The notes under the pieces are model-generated. The model saw only the letters and a program-made list of their open reading frames with translations. It searched no databases and had not been told where the DNA came from. Source: Circinella minor (taxonomy: Eukaryota > Mucoromycota > Mucoromycetes > Mucorales > Lichtheimiaceae). From it: a stretch of DNA of 29,520 bases. This document shows, piece after piece, positions 1-12,214 of the stretch (positions are counted from its first letter, which is position 1; each line of letters starts with the position of its first letter). The stretch is from assembly GCA_016758965.1 (NCBI GenBank), contig JAEPRB010000369.1, positions 1 to 29,520 on the forward strand, read 5' to 3'. The position numbers were made by a program, and so were the translations under genes.

Positions 1-794
1 AAAAGTAATACGACAACAGCAGCACCAGTAAAATATACATGTTTATATATACGATTTTCTATTATCGTTTTTTCTTATTTTGTCTAGCATAATACTTGAG
101 TTACTGCTCCGGTTTAGCAGCTGGTATTCGATTTGGTTCTCTTAAGGAACCGAACCGAATCGAACCGTGAAGACCTCTAACTAGCATAATAACAAGAATA
201 AAGCAGCCTTTCCTGTATCGATCAGAACAACACACTTTTTTGGTTATACAAGATGAGTAGCTAATATTCTATGATGCATAAACGATGTCTATGATTAAGA
301 AAAGGGAAAAGCGATTACATAATTTATTTATTTTTTTAAGTGTTTATTATTACAAAGAAAAAGAGTAAAGAAATGATATATATATATTAGGCAACACTAG
401 AGTTATACAGTTATATGCATTATGATATAATTATTATTTATAAGTTGTAGTAATTAAATACTTCATTATATCTCGTTTCTATATTAAAAGAATTCTTTAA
501 ATAAGTTTAATAGACTTTATGCTTAATGAAAGCTATTGCCAGGTCGATTACGTATTAAATTGTTAAAAGACTAAAAGATTTATAAGGTAAGCACAGAACT
601 AATTAATTGTGGGATATTTATATACTATTAGCAAAGACAGAAAATATGTCTGCTACGTACGTATGGTAAAAAAAAAAAATGCCCTTTGCTACGTATGACA
701 TAAATGTACTATTCCATGAGCCAATTAGATCACGTAATTTGGCTATTTTATGTATGAATATAATAAAATTTATTTGATGTTGTATTTTTATTTC
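1..794. other. A/T-rich intergenic DNA downstream of the adenylation gene
   Basis: No coding region is visible. A short hairpin-prone GAACCG-rich patch lies near 133-167 (GGTTC, a 7-base loop, GAACC), resembling a second patch at 3175-3250. A minus-strand AATAAA (plus-strand TTTATT, 769-774) lies about 20 nt past the stop codon of the adenylation gene and could serve as its polyadenylation signal. TACGTA motifs occur near 549, 655 and 682. Confidence 0.5.
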
Positions 795-1690
795 TTAAGA
801 ATCATTATTTTTATGTACGACAAGATTCGCCACCGAATCACTATATAAATGCTCTATCTCGTGACAAAACATATCTATTGCTTTTTTACGCATAACAACT
901 TTCTTGCGAGTTGTTGGTAGTTGTTTGTTTGGGGGTAAAATATACACCATATCGGGCACGATAATGCTGGTACAAAATGCAGTGTTCTTGTTAACTTGGT
1001 GGACTGCTTGATATACTAAAATACAAAATATTGTTATTTTATCAAAACAGAGGTCGCCTGTGACATACATATGCATATTTTGCATAATGATGTTCATCGT
1101 ACCTTTAGACGTCGTTTCTACAGGAGAATATTCTATTGCTTTATCCACGTGAAGTTCAACCAATACAGCAACCGTTTCACGATTGTTACCAATAATGATA
1201 CAGTTTTTCACTATTTCTTCATTGTATATTTCTTTTTCCATGGGTGTTGGAAACACTTTTTTACCATTTGATCTATATATAAAATTATCATCAATATTAC
1301 TATAATTTTATTTTACTTTACGTTAATTCTATATTCTTACTACTACTTACAAATTAATAGAGTCATCTACTCTGCCAACAAATGTCCAAGTATTATGCTT
1401 TATTTCTGGCTCCTTAAAAAACAAATCCTTTGTAGCATATTTGCCATCAGGCCGATTACTTAATCCGGGAGCAAGGGAAGGAAAGCTTTCGTTTAAAACA
1501 AGCTGATAAATATTGTCTTGATTATCATATGGCTCAAAAGTTGCATAATGCATAAATCCGCTTGTAGGATAGATGCTAAACCAGTATTTGTTGTTATCCT
1601 TTGAAACATTAGATAAAGCAAGAATAGAGGACTCTATATTATAAAAGATTTCCTTTTTAGATCAGTTAAGAACTACATATAGAATTTTCC

Positions 1691-1721
<31 letters not shown>

Positions 1722-3006
1722 CCTGTTGATCCACATTGGTTTTGTACATTTAAACCTTTTGATCGTAAAAAGTCTCCAACAGATCTTCTGAGTGGTGCTC
1801 CGTAAGATAAGCAAAACTTTATGCGCTGTAATGTTTGTAACATTGTTTCTTCTTGTTGATATCTACTTTTGGCAAAAGTGGGCGACTTGTTTTTATCTTG
1901 CTTCTTTAAATGTTCGGCCAAATGTTCAAGAGCAATTGGTGTACATATCATGAGAGTTGCTTTATACTTTTCTGCAATAAAAAGTAAACTACTAGAAGAT
2001 TTGACATTACCATTGCCAAATATTAAGATGCTTGATCCTATCAACAAGGTAGCTATTAAAAAGACTAAGAAATATTCAATGTAAATATTAGTTAAGTGTT
2101 TTTTTTTTTAAAAAAAAAAAAAAAAGAAAGAAAAGAGCAATAAGATATTGTTATGTACTTACTTTGAGTAGGCCCTGGAAACCTGGCAGTTGGTAATATT
2201 AACACATCTCCAGACTTCATAATAAGATCGGGACAACCTGCTTGTTGAATCGATTTTATTAATGTCTCCTTTATTGCGTACAAGATTGATCGAGCATCTC
2301 GTGGAATAATTTTAGGAAGTGCGGTTGATCCAGAAGTGTGCATATAAAACGCAGTATCTTTTGGACCAAGCTCATATTTTTCACGTTGTCGTCGTGTGGA
2401 AGGTGAGGAAACACTGTTATCATTGTTGGGATTTCCACATAATGCTCTATCATCCATAGGTAGATCACTATTATTAGAATCGACTGTTGTATTGATCAAA
2501 TATTCGTCTATATCGAGCTCATTCCAAATTTGTATGTTGTTGGAAACTGAGGGTGATGATTCATGTATGGCATCTATACATTTTTGTACTTTTTCATGAT
2601 GCTTTTCGGGCGCAATTACATAGGCCGTGTTTGTACCTTTAATAAAATGGGCGGTAACAGCCTCAGTTTCGCTCGTTGATAAAGAGAAGAACGGCATTTC
2701 AAGTTTTATTACGGCTAAGAATGTGATTATAAAGTGTATTGATTTTTCACTAATGATAGTAACAGTATATTGTTTTTGTTGCTCGGGGTCAGCCCCAGTT
2801 TGGTCAATCATGGTTCTCCAATGACTTGCCAGTTGAGTAGCAATTTTATCCGCTTGTCCATATGTCAATGTCTTGAATTCGTTTTCGCTGTTTGGTACTT
2901 GATAACGAATAAATAATTTATTGTGATGATTGTCTACTGCAGTTTCAAATACGTGTAAAAGTGATTCATAGTCGTTGTATTTAAGATTGGTTTCCGAAGT
3001 GATCAT
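795..3006 (-). CDS. Stand-alone adenylation (AMP-binding, NRPS-like) domain protein, five exons
   Basis: Proposed exons on the minus strand are 3006-2163, 2064-1723, 1633-1351, 1272-1103 and 1015-795. All four introns are GT-AG, reading phase is kept throughout, and the product is about 619 aa. Visible ANL-superfamily core motifs in order are TSGSTALPK near residue 224 (P-loop), a GAPL...CGSTG stretch near 370-395, DGKYATKDLF near 458, GRVDDSINL then SNGKKVFPTPME near 482-505, and RKKVVMRKKA...EIEHLY near 583-604. The family activates a carboxylate as acyl-AMP; the substrate cannot be read here. No carrier (T), reductase or thioesterase domain follows the stop, so it is an A-domain alone. Several core residues are off consensus: STG is STA and the usual GDL is KDL. 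The ATG at 3006 is the first one in frame. Intron 4 is 87 nt and in frame, so it also reads through. The gene may be a diverged functional enzyme or an early relic. Confidence 0.82.
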
Positions 3007-4253
3007 GATATCCTGATTTTCAAAAAAAAAATAATGGAAAAAGAAGTGAACAAAAAAATTGCACTATCAGCAGTAATTTTAAACTTTTGGGAGAGTACTT
3101 TATTTATCTACGTAGCTTCCAGTCCCCTCCTTTGTTTTGATGGTTAGGGAGGGAGAGTGCCACATATCCAAGGATCCGCATAAGAACCGAAGAACCGGAA
3201 CCGACCAGAACCGACTCGGTTCTAGATAGAGAGAATCGAGGAACGGGTACGTGAAATTTTGTTGGAAATTGAGGCTTTTTCGTGAAGATCGCCTCTAGTT
3301 TTACGTTACACTGTATATTTGTACTGTAAACTTTCCTGCAGAATGAATTTTGTGCATTTTTGTGTAGTTTTATCATATATACAATTTTTTTGTGTAGTGG
3401 TTTTTTGTGCAGTTTACAACTTTTTAAAAATCTTTTATATAAATTTTGTGTAGATTACTTATGAATCCTTTTAACAATATCAGATGAGGTACGTAGTTTT
3501 TATAATTTTGATACAAATACTTGTTCACAACGTCTGTGTATTTAGATATTTATCAATAAAATATAGATGTCTTTTTGACACTTTTAATAATTTATAACTG
3601 TTTACGTAATACCTAATATTATGATGTATTTATATTATAAAAGATATAATTTAATTAAAATGTAAATAAATCTACTTAATAGAAAAAAAAGATACGTACT
3701 CTATATATATATATATATATTCCTAGCTTTATATTACTAATAATAAAAGTTACGTATCAAAGAAGGGTACGAGTTGAAATTTCTAATGTCATTTATTATG
3801 TATAATATATTTAATATGTAGTAATCTTTAATTTACTTTCATATATAACTTGTTGTGATAATTTAAATACGTACGATTAGTATTTTATCACGTATCTTTA
3901 AAGTATTCATACAAAATAATTTGATATTAGGCTATTCTCCTTATTATTATATTATTACATGGGTTAAAATACGTACACATGGTTAGTAACTTGATGACAA
4001 TTAGCTAGTATTATTGTGTGAATCAAATTTTGTATCAAGCTTTAAATAATTATTGATGAACATATATTTGTTAAAATATGGAAGCAAAGAAGAAATAAGT
4101 AATCTTACAGTAGTACATAATAATGAAAAATAAAATAAAAGCTATTATACGTACGTAGATGAGAATTAGATGTTAAGATATACAAAAAAATAAATAATTG
4201 TACTTGTATATCATATAAAAATATCAATGAAGTATAATATTAAAAAGAAACTA
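3007..4253. other. Intergenic DNA between the adenylation gene and the MITE
   Basis: This is A/T-rich with no supportable ORF. A patch rich in GAACCG/CGGTTC (3175-3250) resembles one at 133-167 and may be the worn end of a repeat family. An (AT)n run lies near 3702-3720. Several TACGTA palindromes are present. Confidence 0.45.
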
Positions 4254-4412
4254 CAGTTGAACCCCGTTTTTTGCACAGGTGGGATTTGGCTCGAAAGTAG
4301 TGCAAAAACCGGGGGTGTGCAAAAAGTGGGGTCCATAACATAGTAAAATTAGAGTGGGATTTTGACGAAAAAGTGTGCAAAAATCGAGGGTGCAAAAAGC
4401 GGGGTTTTACTG
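4254..4412. mobile_element. 159-bp MITE with pogo/Tigger-like terminal inverted repeats
   Basis: The element begins CAGTTGAACCCCG (4254) and ends CGGGGTTTTACTG (4412). The outer 23 bases are inverted repeats with three mismatches. It is flanked on both sides by TA (4252-4253 and 4413-4414), the target duplication expected of Tc1/mariner/pogo elements. The interior carries several copies of a GTGCAAAAA-(C/G)-GGGG motif and no coding capacity. CAGTTGAACC-type ends are typical of pogo/Tigger-like families, so mobilisation in trans by a pogo-type transposase is likely. No such transposase lies in this window. Confidence 0.8.
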
Positions 4413-7400
4413 TATAAGAATACAGTAGAATAAACATTTCATATAGTATAAATTACGTAAGTATAGTAACTTTGATAATATTACTGATCCAAGTTATGTT
4501 GTGTAAATTAAGACATATCAAAATAGGCCTACGTATTGTTTTTTTTTATTATATCATAGTTTCACATGAATCCTTGTTATACTAATCGTTAATCTATTAT
4601 TTGAATCCGAGGATTCGTCATATTTAATATTGATCAATATCAACTCTTTTTTTTTTTTGCACGCTTCTTTAGGATATTTTCATTTAAAACAATTATCGTC
4701 ATCACTTTGCTTTTCAATATCACTTGCAATCCATAATAATTCTTAGTTGAAAATTACATCACCATCATTATTATTATTGTTATCATTACATATTATATTT
4801 CGCAAAGATTTTAGAAAGATATAAATATTTCATAATTACAATTATTAGTTAAATAAAATATTATTTTTTATTTTAGTTTGCGATAAAAATTACTATGATA
4901 ACTTTTGCGTGGATGTGATATTAATCCTAAAAAAAAAAAACATTCTAATGTACAGAGCAGATAATCGACATTTTTTATAAGCTTTTTGTGCATGATCATT
5001 TTTGTGTAGATTCTCAGATTTCGTGTAGGTTTTATTTATTTATACATTATGTCATTTTTTATGGGTTATAGAACATTTTATAAAAAAGTTTATATGCTTA
5101 ATAATATTTTCTAGTTTTATTTTTATACGTAAAGAGGTACGTACGTAGTAAGGAAACTTGACAATAAGAAAAATTATATCATGTTCTAGATGTTTCAAAT
5201 TCATACTTTACCAGCCAAAAGTAGCCCAACTTTGAAGTCCTAAAACTTTTTTTTTTAAAAAAGATAAAAAAGAAAAAGTAATCCACTAGTACTTTTGTTC
5301 TAAAAGACCCTAAAAATAACAATAATAGTGGATGATTTTTATACTTCATGATGACATGGAAAAAGTAGTAGGGATTCAAAAAAAAAAAAAAAAAATTGTA
5401 TAAAATTGCAGATTATAAGGAGTTTACATCATACGTACGTACGTAGAAATTTTCCTTCAACAAAAATAAACATCTTGTGTTATTATTACTAGATTTCTAT
5501 ACTTTCTTTTGAATATATATAAAGAAAAATTAATATACTGCATATGACAGACGTCCTTTAATAAAACAACAACAACTTTGTTATGTTTCTCCTACGTACA
5601 TTACTCCTCCGTTTGTATCAGAAGGTTTCTTTCAGTACATAGCAATGGAACTATTAAGTTGTTCAAATCCAAATATATATATTATCTTTAATAATATATA
5701 CCTATAGTTCTCAATGATTAATCACTGAATGCTGAGTGTTGTATTCACTATTATTAACATTATGATATTAAGAAAAATCATTTAAAGAACAGTTTTAAAG
5801 CCTTTATCAAAGCAAGAATATACGACGTAATATTATAAAATTATATATACGTAAAATAAATGCATCTAGTAACGCCAAATATAGATATAGATTGTTTCTA
5901 CTACTATGTACTACAATTTTTAAATATCACTGGAGCAACTTTTAGGTAATAACCACAAAAAAAAAAAAAAAAACCCTCACACTGGGAAATCAAATATAGT
6001 ATTCCCAAGAAATTCTCTATCTAAAAAGTATCGTCGCAAGTACTATATATACATTCCTATTGGAATTGTGTAACTTCAAAAAAGAAAGGTAAATTCTTTA
6101 AAACACTATGTTACTGATTTGCTTTTATCTTCCTCGAGGGTCTCAGATTGGTAAATAATAATAATAATCATTTACGTATACTATCAATTACAACTGATAT
6201 TTATATACTTTTACGATCATGTAAAACTTGTCCTTTTAAAAAAAAAGTGTTACTATAATAAATACTACCACAGTACGTAATAATAATAATATTTATGACA
6301 AAGCAAAAAATACGTCAATAATCACAAGTAAAAAGAAAAAAAAAACAATTATGTAGGATATATTTAGATTATTTATTACGTACGTAACCAGATAGTTAAA
6401 CACAAAAAATGGTATCATACTACTGTGATTACGTACGTACACAATTTAGAAAATTCGTTATACGTAACATAATTTGTATAGAGAGAAATAAAAAGTTTAA
6501 TAATAATGAAATGATTTTATTCATTTATAAATAAGGATAATGAATATGTGTGTGTGTGTGTGTTTTTTCAATTCTAATCTTATAATCATTCGATTGACTT
6601 TTTAAAATAAAAAAAAGGACACATTTGCAAAAAGTTAAAAGTTATCAATTGTTAATGACACACTGAAGAATTCTCGAACCATTTTTTATTTTATTTTCCA
6701 AAAGTATGTATAATATCACTTGTTTTTACCTACCAAAATTAGATACCCATTGTTGTATCTATAATTTAAATATTCAATTCGTACAACACACCCTAAAAAA
6801 CCATGTGGCATTTATTTATAACTACCCAAAAAAAAAAAAAAAAACCTGTCAAAAATACTTTTTACACCTGTCTTTTAATCCGAATAAAAAAGGTTCTTTT
6901 GTACGTAGATCCTTATTATTTACAATGATGGGTATAACCACGAGGGTAGAAATAAAATACCCATTATTTTTTTTTATCCCATTCATTCACCTAGTTGTTG
7001 TTGTTGTTTCACTAGATACTTTTTGCCTAGACTATAAATCAAGTCGAACAATGTTTTGAATTGGTGAATTGTGAAACGTAATATATATCTTGTTAAAAAG
7101 TGGTTTTTCTTTACCATTGTTGAAGAGAGAGAGTATCTTTATCTTACACCATTTCAATTTATTATCACCCGTTCCATTTTGTTTAATAAATAATCTATGA
7201 ATTATCAGAAGATGTTTATTTCTCCCTTATTTTTTCGCTTATATGTTCAAGCGAAATATATTTCTAATTATTGTTTTTTTATAAAAAAGGAAAAAAAAGT
7301 CTGGTAAATGGTCGGAGACTAATATATTTTTTTAAACAGTAAAAACCCTGTCAATTTAACATGCTTAACTATTTACATTGGGGAAAGCTTATTAGCGTAC

Positions 7401-8231
7401 ATGCATGCATGTTATTTATTTATTACAGTTAATTCACATTTACAAAAAAAAAAAAAAAACACGCAACCAAAATAATATCAATAAATTAAAATTATACATG
7501 ATTTATATATATGAAACAATGAAGAAACAATTCAAATATATAATATTATCTTTAACTGTAAAAACAATTACAAAACAGGGTTGTCTGTTAATTTTAAGGA
7601 GGAAAAAAAGTAGTCTTAGTTAGATCAAAAACCCTTTTTAACTATTATAATTTATTCTATTTCGGAGCATGAAGATCTTTTCTTATAAAATATATAATTG
7701 TGGAAAACCTTTTTTTACTTTGTGTACCGCAACACACATAACGTAACCTATATTATGTATCTTTTTTTTTTTTTTTTTTTTACCCACATTCACATTCATG
7801 AGTTATATTTTTATATAATAAAAACTATTTTATTTCAAAACATCTTGGTTTCATTATAGTATATATAAACAATAACAACAACAACAACAACAACAACAAC
7901 GTTTTCATCGAAAGTTGATTTGTTGTACAAAAAAAATAAACTAATTTTATTGGCTGAGAAACAATAGGTTTTTTTTTGAATTCACACACAAAAAGTTAAT
8001 TGTTACACAAATACTTTTTTTTTTTTTTTTTTTGTCGGTTTATCTGGTATTTTAGTGTACCTTTTTTTTTTTTTTTCTCTCCTACAAACAACCTCACCAC
8101 CCCCCCTTTCTTTTTTACTTTCTTCTTCTTCTTCTTCTTCCTAAGTTATATTTCATTTTAATAAAGGGAAAAGAAAAAACAACAACCCATACCTCTCCTT
8201 TTTATATACATATATATCTTTGTTTTTGTTT

Positions 8232-8265
<34 letters not shown>

Positions 8266-8346
8266 CTCTCGTTGCTCTTTGTTTTTATTTTGGATCCGAA
8301 TTCCTAAAACCTTTTGTATAATTTATTAAATTCAACTCATCCCTCA
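4413..8346. other. About 4 kb A/T-rich intergenic region
   Basis: I see no gene on either strand; the few open frames run through homopolymers and lack family features. It holds a (TG)n run near 6548-6561, many long A or T tracts, and frequent TACGTA palindromes, including three overlapping copies near 5433-5446. The last 500 bases form the putative noxR promoter. Confidence 0.5.
7750..8346 (+). promoter_or_regulatory. Putative noxR promoter / 5' leader
   Basis: This stretch precedes the noxR ATG. It contains an 8-9 unit CAA repeat (about 7869-7900), several poly-dT tracts including one of roughly 35 T ending near 8263, a (CTT)n run near 8121-8139, and short TATATA elements near 8201-8216. 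Long dT tracts are common nucleosome-excluding promoter elements in fungi. No specific transcription-factor site can be assigned. Confidence 0.35.
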
Positions 8347-10435
8347 ATGGCACTCAAGGTAAATATATATATAAAGCAAAAACAAACTTTTTTTTTTCTT
8401 CTTCCTTCTACTGTCTCTCATTTAAAATAGTTAAAAATATAAACTTTTTTTTTTCTTTTCTTTTCTAAAAATTGTAGCTTGAATTAGAGCAATGGCAACA
8501 TGCTTGCGAGGCCTTTGATAATAGAGATTATGACACAGCGCTTCGAGCGTTTTATGTAAGTTAATTTTTTTTTTTTTTTTTTTGCTCTTGAACAAAAAAA
8601 AAAAAAAGACGCGTTATTAATAATAAATTATTAGAATATGGCGGATAATGCAAAAATGCACTTTAATATTGGATTAATACTTGCAACACTTGAAGATCAT
8701 GAACGTGCGGTAAGTAAGGCAGTTAAAAATGTGATATAAAAACCTCATATGGGTTTTCATATGTGGCACAAAAACATTCTATACATATACAATCTTTTTG
8801 TTCCGCTATTTTATACATTATTTCAAAGGAGATGTTTTAAAGTAATACTAATACTAATAATAATAATAATAATATATATAGATTGCTGCCTATAATACAG
8901 CTATTAGTTTGGATCCTTTTTTTGCAGTAGCTTATTTTCAAATGGGTGTATCCCATTTTGTATTAAATCAATTGGAAGCAGCAAGACAAGATTTTGATAA
9001 TGCACTTCAGGTAAAAAAAAAAAAAAAAAAAAAGATTATATCAATATATTCATTCACACCAACCCTTGTTTTATATATATAGAAACTCCGTGGTAATCCA
9101 ATCATTAATTATCAACAATTGGGGCTGGCCTTTCGATTGTATTCATGTGAAGTATTATTAAATCGTGGTATATGTAATTTATATCTTGGTAAAATTGATG
9201 CGGGTCTTACAGATTTATATCATGCACAAAAAGCAAAAATGACTGAAGAACATGATGTCATTGATCAAGCTGTACGTGATCGTGGTAAAGGTTATTCAGT
9301 TTATTCTATTCCACCTGGTGTTTTATATCGTCCACCTGAAAATCGTTTAAGACAATTACAGGGTGTAGATATGTTTGCTGCTGCAGATAAATTACAACGA
9401 TTACAACAACAACACTATCAACAACAACAACATTCAAAATTTGGAAATAATGGTCTTGGAGTACCTAATAATGGAGGTGGATTAGGAAGAAATAATTCTG
9501 TACTTTTAAGAAGACAACCTCAACAAAAAGTATCTCCTCCACCTTTACAACCTTTATTACAACAACAACAAAGATCGATACCTTCTCCATTACCATCAAG
9601 TTCTACTTCAACTACATCTTCATCATTATATTCCAGACGACCTACCAATCCATCTGTACCCACCATACCATCCCAACAACAACAACAACAACCATCCCAT
9701 TCTCGAAGACGAAAAGATTCTAATGTGACAGATGATTGGGGTGATTCACAATCTTCTTTATCATCTTATAGTTCACGTTATCGTTCAGATGGTAGACGAA
9801 TTGATAGTGGATTTGAATCAACACATGAACAAGATCGATATTCATCCTCTTCATCTACTGGAAGAAATTCAACCCGTAGTCATAAAACCAATCGTTATTC
9901 ACCCCCTCCAGTACCACCTATTCCACGTAGTCAAAGTAGTCATAATTATGATGATTTTGATAGTTCATCTTCACCTACGGGTACAACCAATAGTCAATTT
10001 GATTTAGAATTAGATGAAGTCTATGGATCACTTCATAATTTATCAATGCATACATCTTCATCAACGACAGGTATTGGACCTATAGGAGCAACAACAAGTA
10101 ATGGTAGTTTAGATCGTCCTTTTACACCTCAACCCTCATTATCATCTACCTCATCATCTACATCAAAAGATACAACCAACAAAATTAAAATCAAAGTCCA
10201 TTTTTCAGATACAAGAATTTTATTAATGTCAACTCATGTTACATTTGATGAATTATTACATAAAGTAAAAACGAAATTTAATGCACCTTCCACATTACGG
10301 TTACAATATAAAGATGAAGATGAAGAAATGGTAATTATGATTGATGATGATGATCTCAATATGGCAAGGCAGATTTGTAGAATGCGAACAAATAGTAGTA
10401 ATCCAGAAAGAATGGAAATCTGGTGTACTACCTAA
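8347..10435 (+). CDS. noxR: NoxR / p67phox-like NADPH oxidase regulator (TPR + PB1), five exons
   Basis: Proposed exons are 8347-8358 (only MALK), 8478-8555, 8635-8709, 8882-9010 and 9083-10435. All junctions are phase 0 with GT-AG, giving about 548 aa. Residues 1 to about 160 form TPR repeats typical of p67phox/NoxR. VYSIPPGVLYRP at about 171-182 matches the p67phox activation segment, with its valine present. A long Q-, S- and P-rich linker follows. The last 85 residues (464-548) are a PB1 domain with an acidic OPCA-like motif (YKDEDEEMVIMIDDDDL). No SH3 domain is present, as usual for fungal NoxR. In other fungi NoxR binds Rac and NoxA/B at the membrane, and Bem1/Cdc24 through PB1, to switch on superoxide production for hyphal and developmental signalling. 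No nox catalytic gene lies in the window. The PB1 coding block is repeated exactly in the gene at 18959-21251. Confidence 0.88.
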
Positions 10436-10800
10436 AAAGAAACCCAATTACCCTTCCCCCTTCCCCCTTCCCCCTCCCCCCAATTTTTTTTATATACATT
10501 ATAACTTTTTTTTGTGGAACAAAAAAAAAAAACACCCATTACAAATGATAACTTCTTTTTTTATTAAAAAAAAAAAAAACCAATATAACATTCTACTTTT
10601 TTTTTTACATACCAAATCAAATGTTTACATCCCCCCCACCACCAAACCCACATATTATAAACTACATTATATATATATATATTATAACATTCATAAACAA
10701 AAAAAAACAAACAATAAATCTCATTCATTTTTGTCTCCCTTCCCCACAAATTATATAATCCTTTCTCTCTCTCCCCCTCCCTCCCCCCTTATTTACTTTA
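10436..10800 (+). promoter_or_regulatory. noxR 3' UTR with C-rich tract and poly(A) signal
   Basis: Immediately after the stop lie five C-runs (10451-10481: CCC, then three runs of five and one of six, separated by T or TT). Their complement could form a G-quadruplex, unusual in such A/T-rich DNA. An AATAAA is at 10713-10718. The stretch 10607-10775 is recognisably but imperfectly similar to 21363-21524 downstream of the chimeric gene, showing that the noxR 3' UTR was duplicated with its last exon. Confidence 0.55.
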
Positions 10801-12214
10801 TTCTTTGTGTATAGTCATTTTCCTTCCCCCACCTTCTTTTTTTTTTTCAAATTTCCATTTTTTTTTTTGTTCAAGAGAAAAAAAAAAAAATTAAATTATA
10901 CTCTTTTTGATTTGATTCTTTTTTTTTTTTTTTTTTTTTTGTGATGTGATCGAAAAGCGGCGATTCGTTTAGCTTAAACTGATGGTTTGTTTCATCATTG
11001 CACGAATAATAACATTATAAGGTGTTCTATATATATATATAAAACATGGGAGGTGTACGTACGTAGATCAGTATAATATTATGAAACGATTGTTCAATGG
11101 GTACGTAACATGATTAATTTTAATTGTGGGGTGAGGGGGGGACAAAATAAAACCCGAGTTGGGCCTACCATTTATTTTAATGCAATACTACTATGAAATA
11201 CCCGTAGTTTTTTTAATTACTCCGTTTAGTCTATAATATAAATAACTTTTTGGGGGTGAGGGTCTTTGTTCAAGTGGATGAAACAAATAAATTAAATCCT
11301 GTTTGTTTTCTTAAATTAATTGTTCCTGTACGTACCAAACATTTATTAATGTTGTCAGTTACTCGATGAAAAAAATAAGTTTACAAACTAACCTCTTAAT
11401 ATAACCCCCTTCCTTTCGTTGTAAATTATCCAACTTTTTTTTTATGACAAGAGTAATTAATTAAATCATCTTTGTTAATGAGATAAAGTATAGAGTGATC
11501 AATACTACATTGTCTAGGGATCTCAATTATAAAATCTTGTTGTAATATGTTTTATTGATATTATCAAAAAAAAATATCTCTACCTCTCTCCTCCCCCTCC
11601 CCTATAAAGTATATTTCATAACTTATCAAATTATCCTATATATATACTATATTTAATAGATAAAATAGAAAGTAATATTTTGAATAACCATCCTAGTAAA
11701 AGTTGATTTATAAGAAGTGATGGTAGGTAAACAAATTTTCGGGTCAACAAATTTATTTTTCTCCTCAGGCTACTACCATTGCACTGGATTAACCTACTAA
11801 AAAATCATGCATCCCCCCCCCCTTTTTTTTTCAAAAGTCACATCGGTTAGTAATAGATTACGTGTTTTAAAAAAAATGCCTTTTTACATTTATCTTTAAG
11901 AAAAAGATAATAAAGTAAGCATAAGCGCACACTTATTATAATGCTGCGATTGATCATTATGATAAGTTTTTACATTGAACGTTAATTAGAGGCATTGTGT
12001 TTTGTTATATAGTAATGACTACAAAAAAAAAAAAAAAAGGGCACTAGTAAAGACTGGTTTGTAATGGTTTGGTACACTTGCCAACATTATGAATTTTCCA
12101 AACCTTTGGTATTTCGACGACAATCATAACGTGGATCCATTAACTTTTTTTTTTTCTTTTTTGATCAGATTTATTAAAATGTAATGTATATAAACTTTTT
12201 ATTTTTAGAATAAC
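10801..12214. other. Intergenic DNA downstream of noxR
   Basis: No gene is visible. Poly-T and poly-A tracts are frequent. The segment 10949-11007 is similar, in inverted orientation, to 22473-22542 (shared core GCTTAAACTGAT...TTTCATCATTGCA), suggesting a small dispersed repeat. TACGTA palindromes occur near 11056, 11102 and 11328. Confidence 0.45.

Noticed and set aside
1..794. A carrier-protein or reductase domain continuing the adenylation gene
   Set aside because: I looked for a donor near the stop and for coding sequence downstream; a weak GTACAT donor exists but no coding region follows.
4240..4437. 65-codon minus-strand frame with repeated PRFLH
   Set aside because: It is the translation of the MITE's internal repeats, not a protein gene.
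6706..7059. 117-codon open frame on the plus strand
   Set aside because: It runs through poly-A and poly-T tracts, has no domain or splice context, and its composition equals the intergenic background.
9732..10007. Overlapping plus-strand frame inside noxR
   Set aside because: It is a shadow of the low-complexity S/P/Q region of noxR in another frame.
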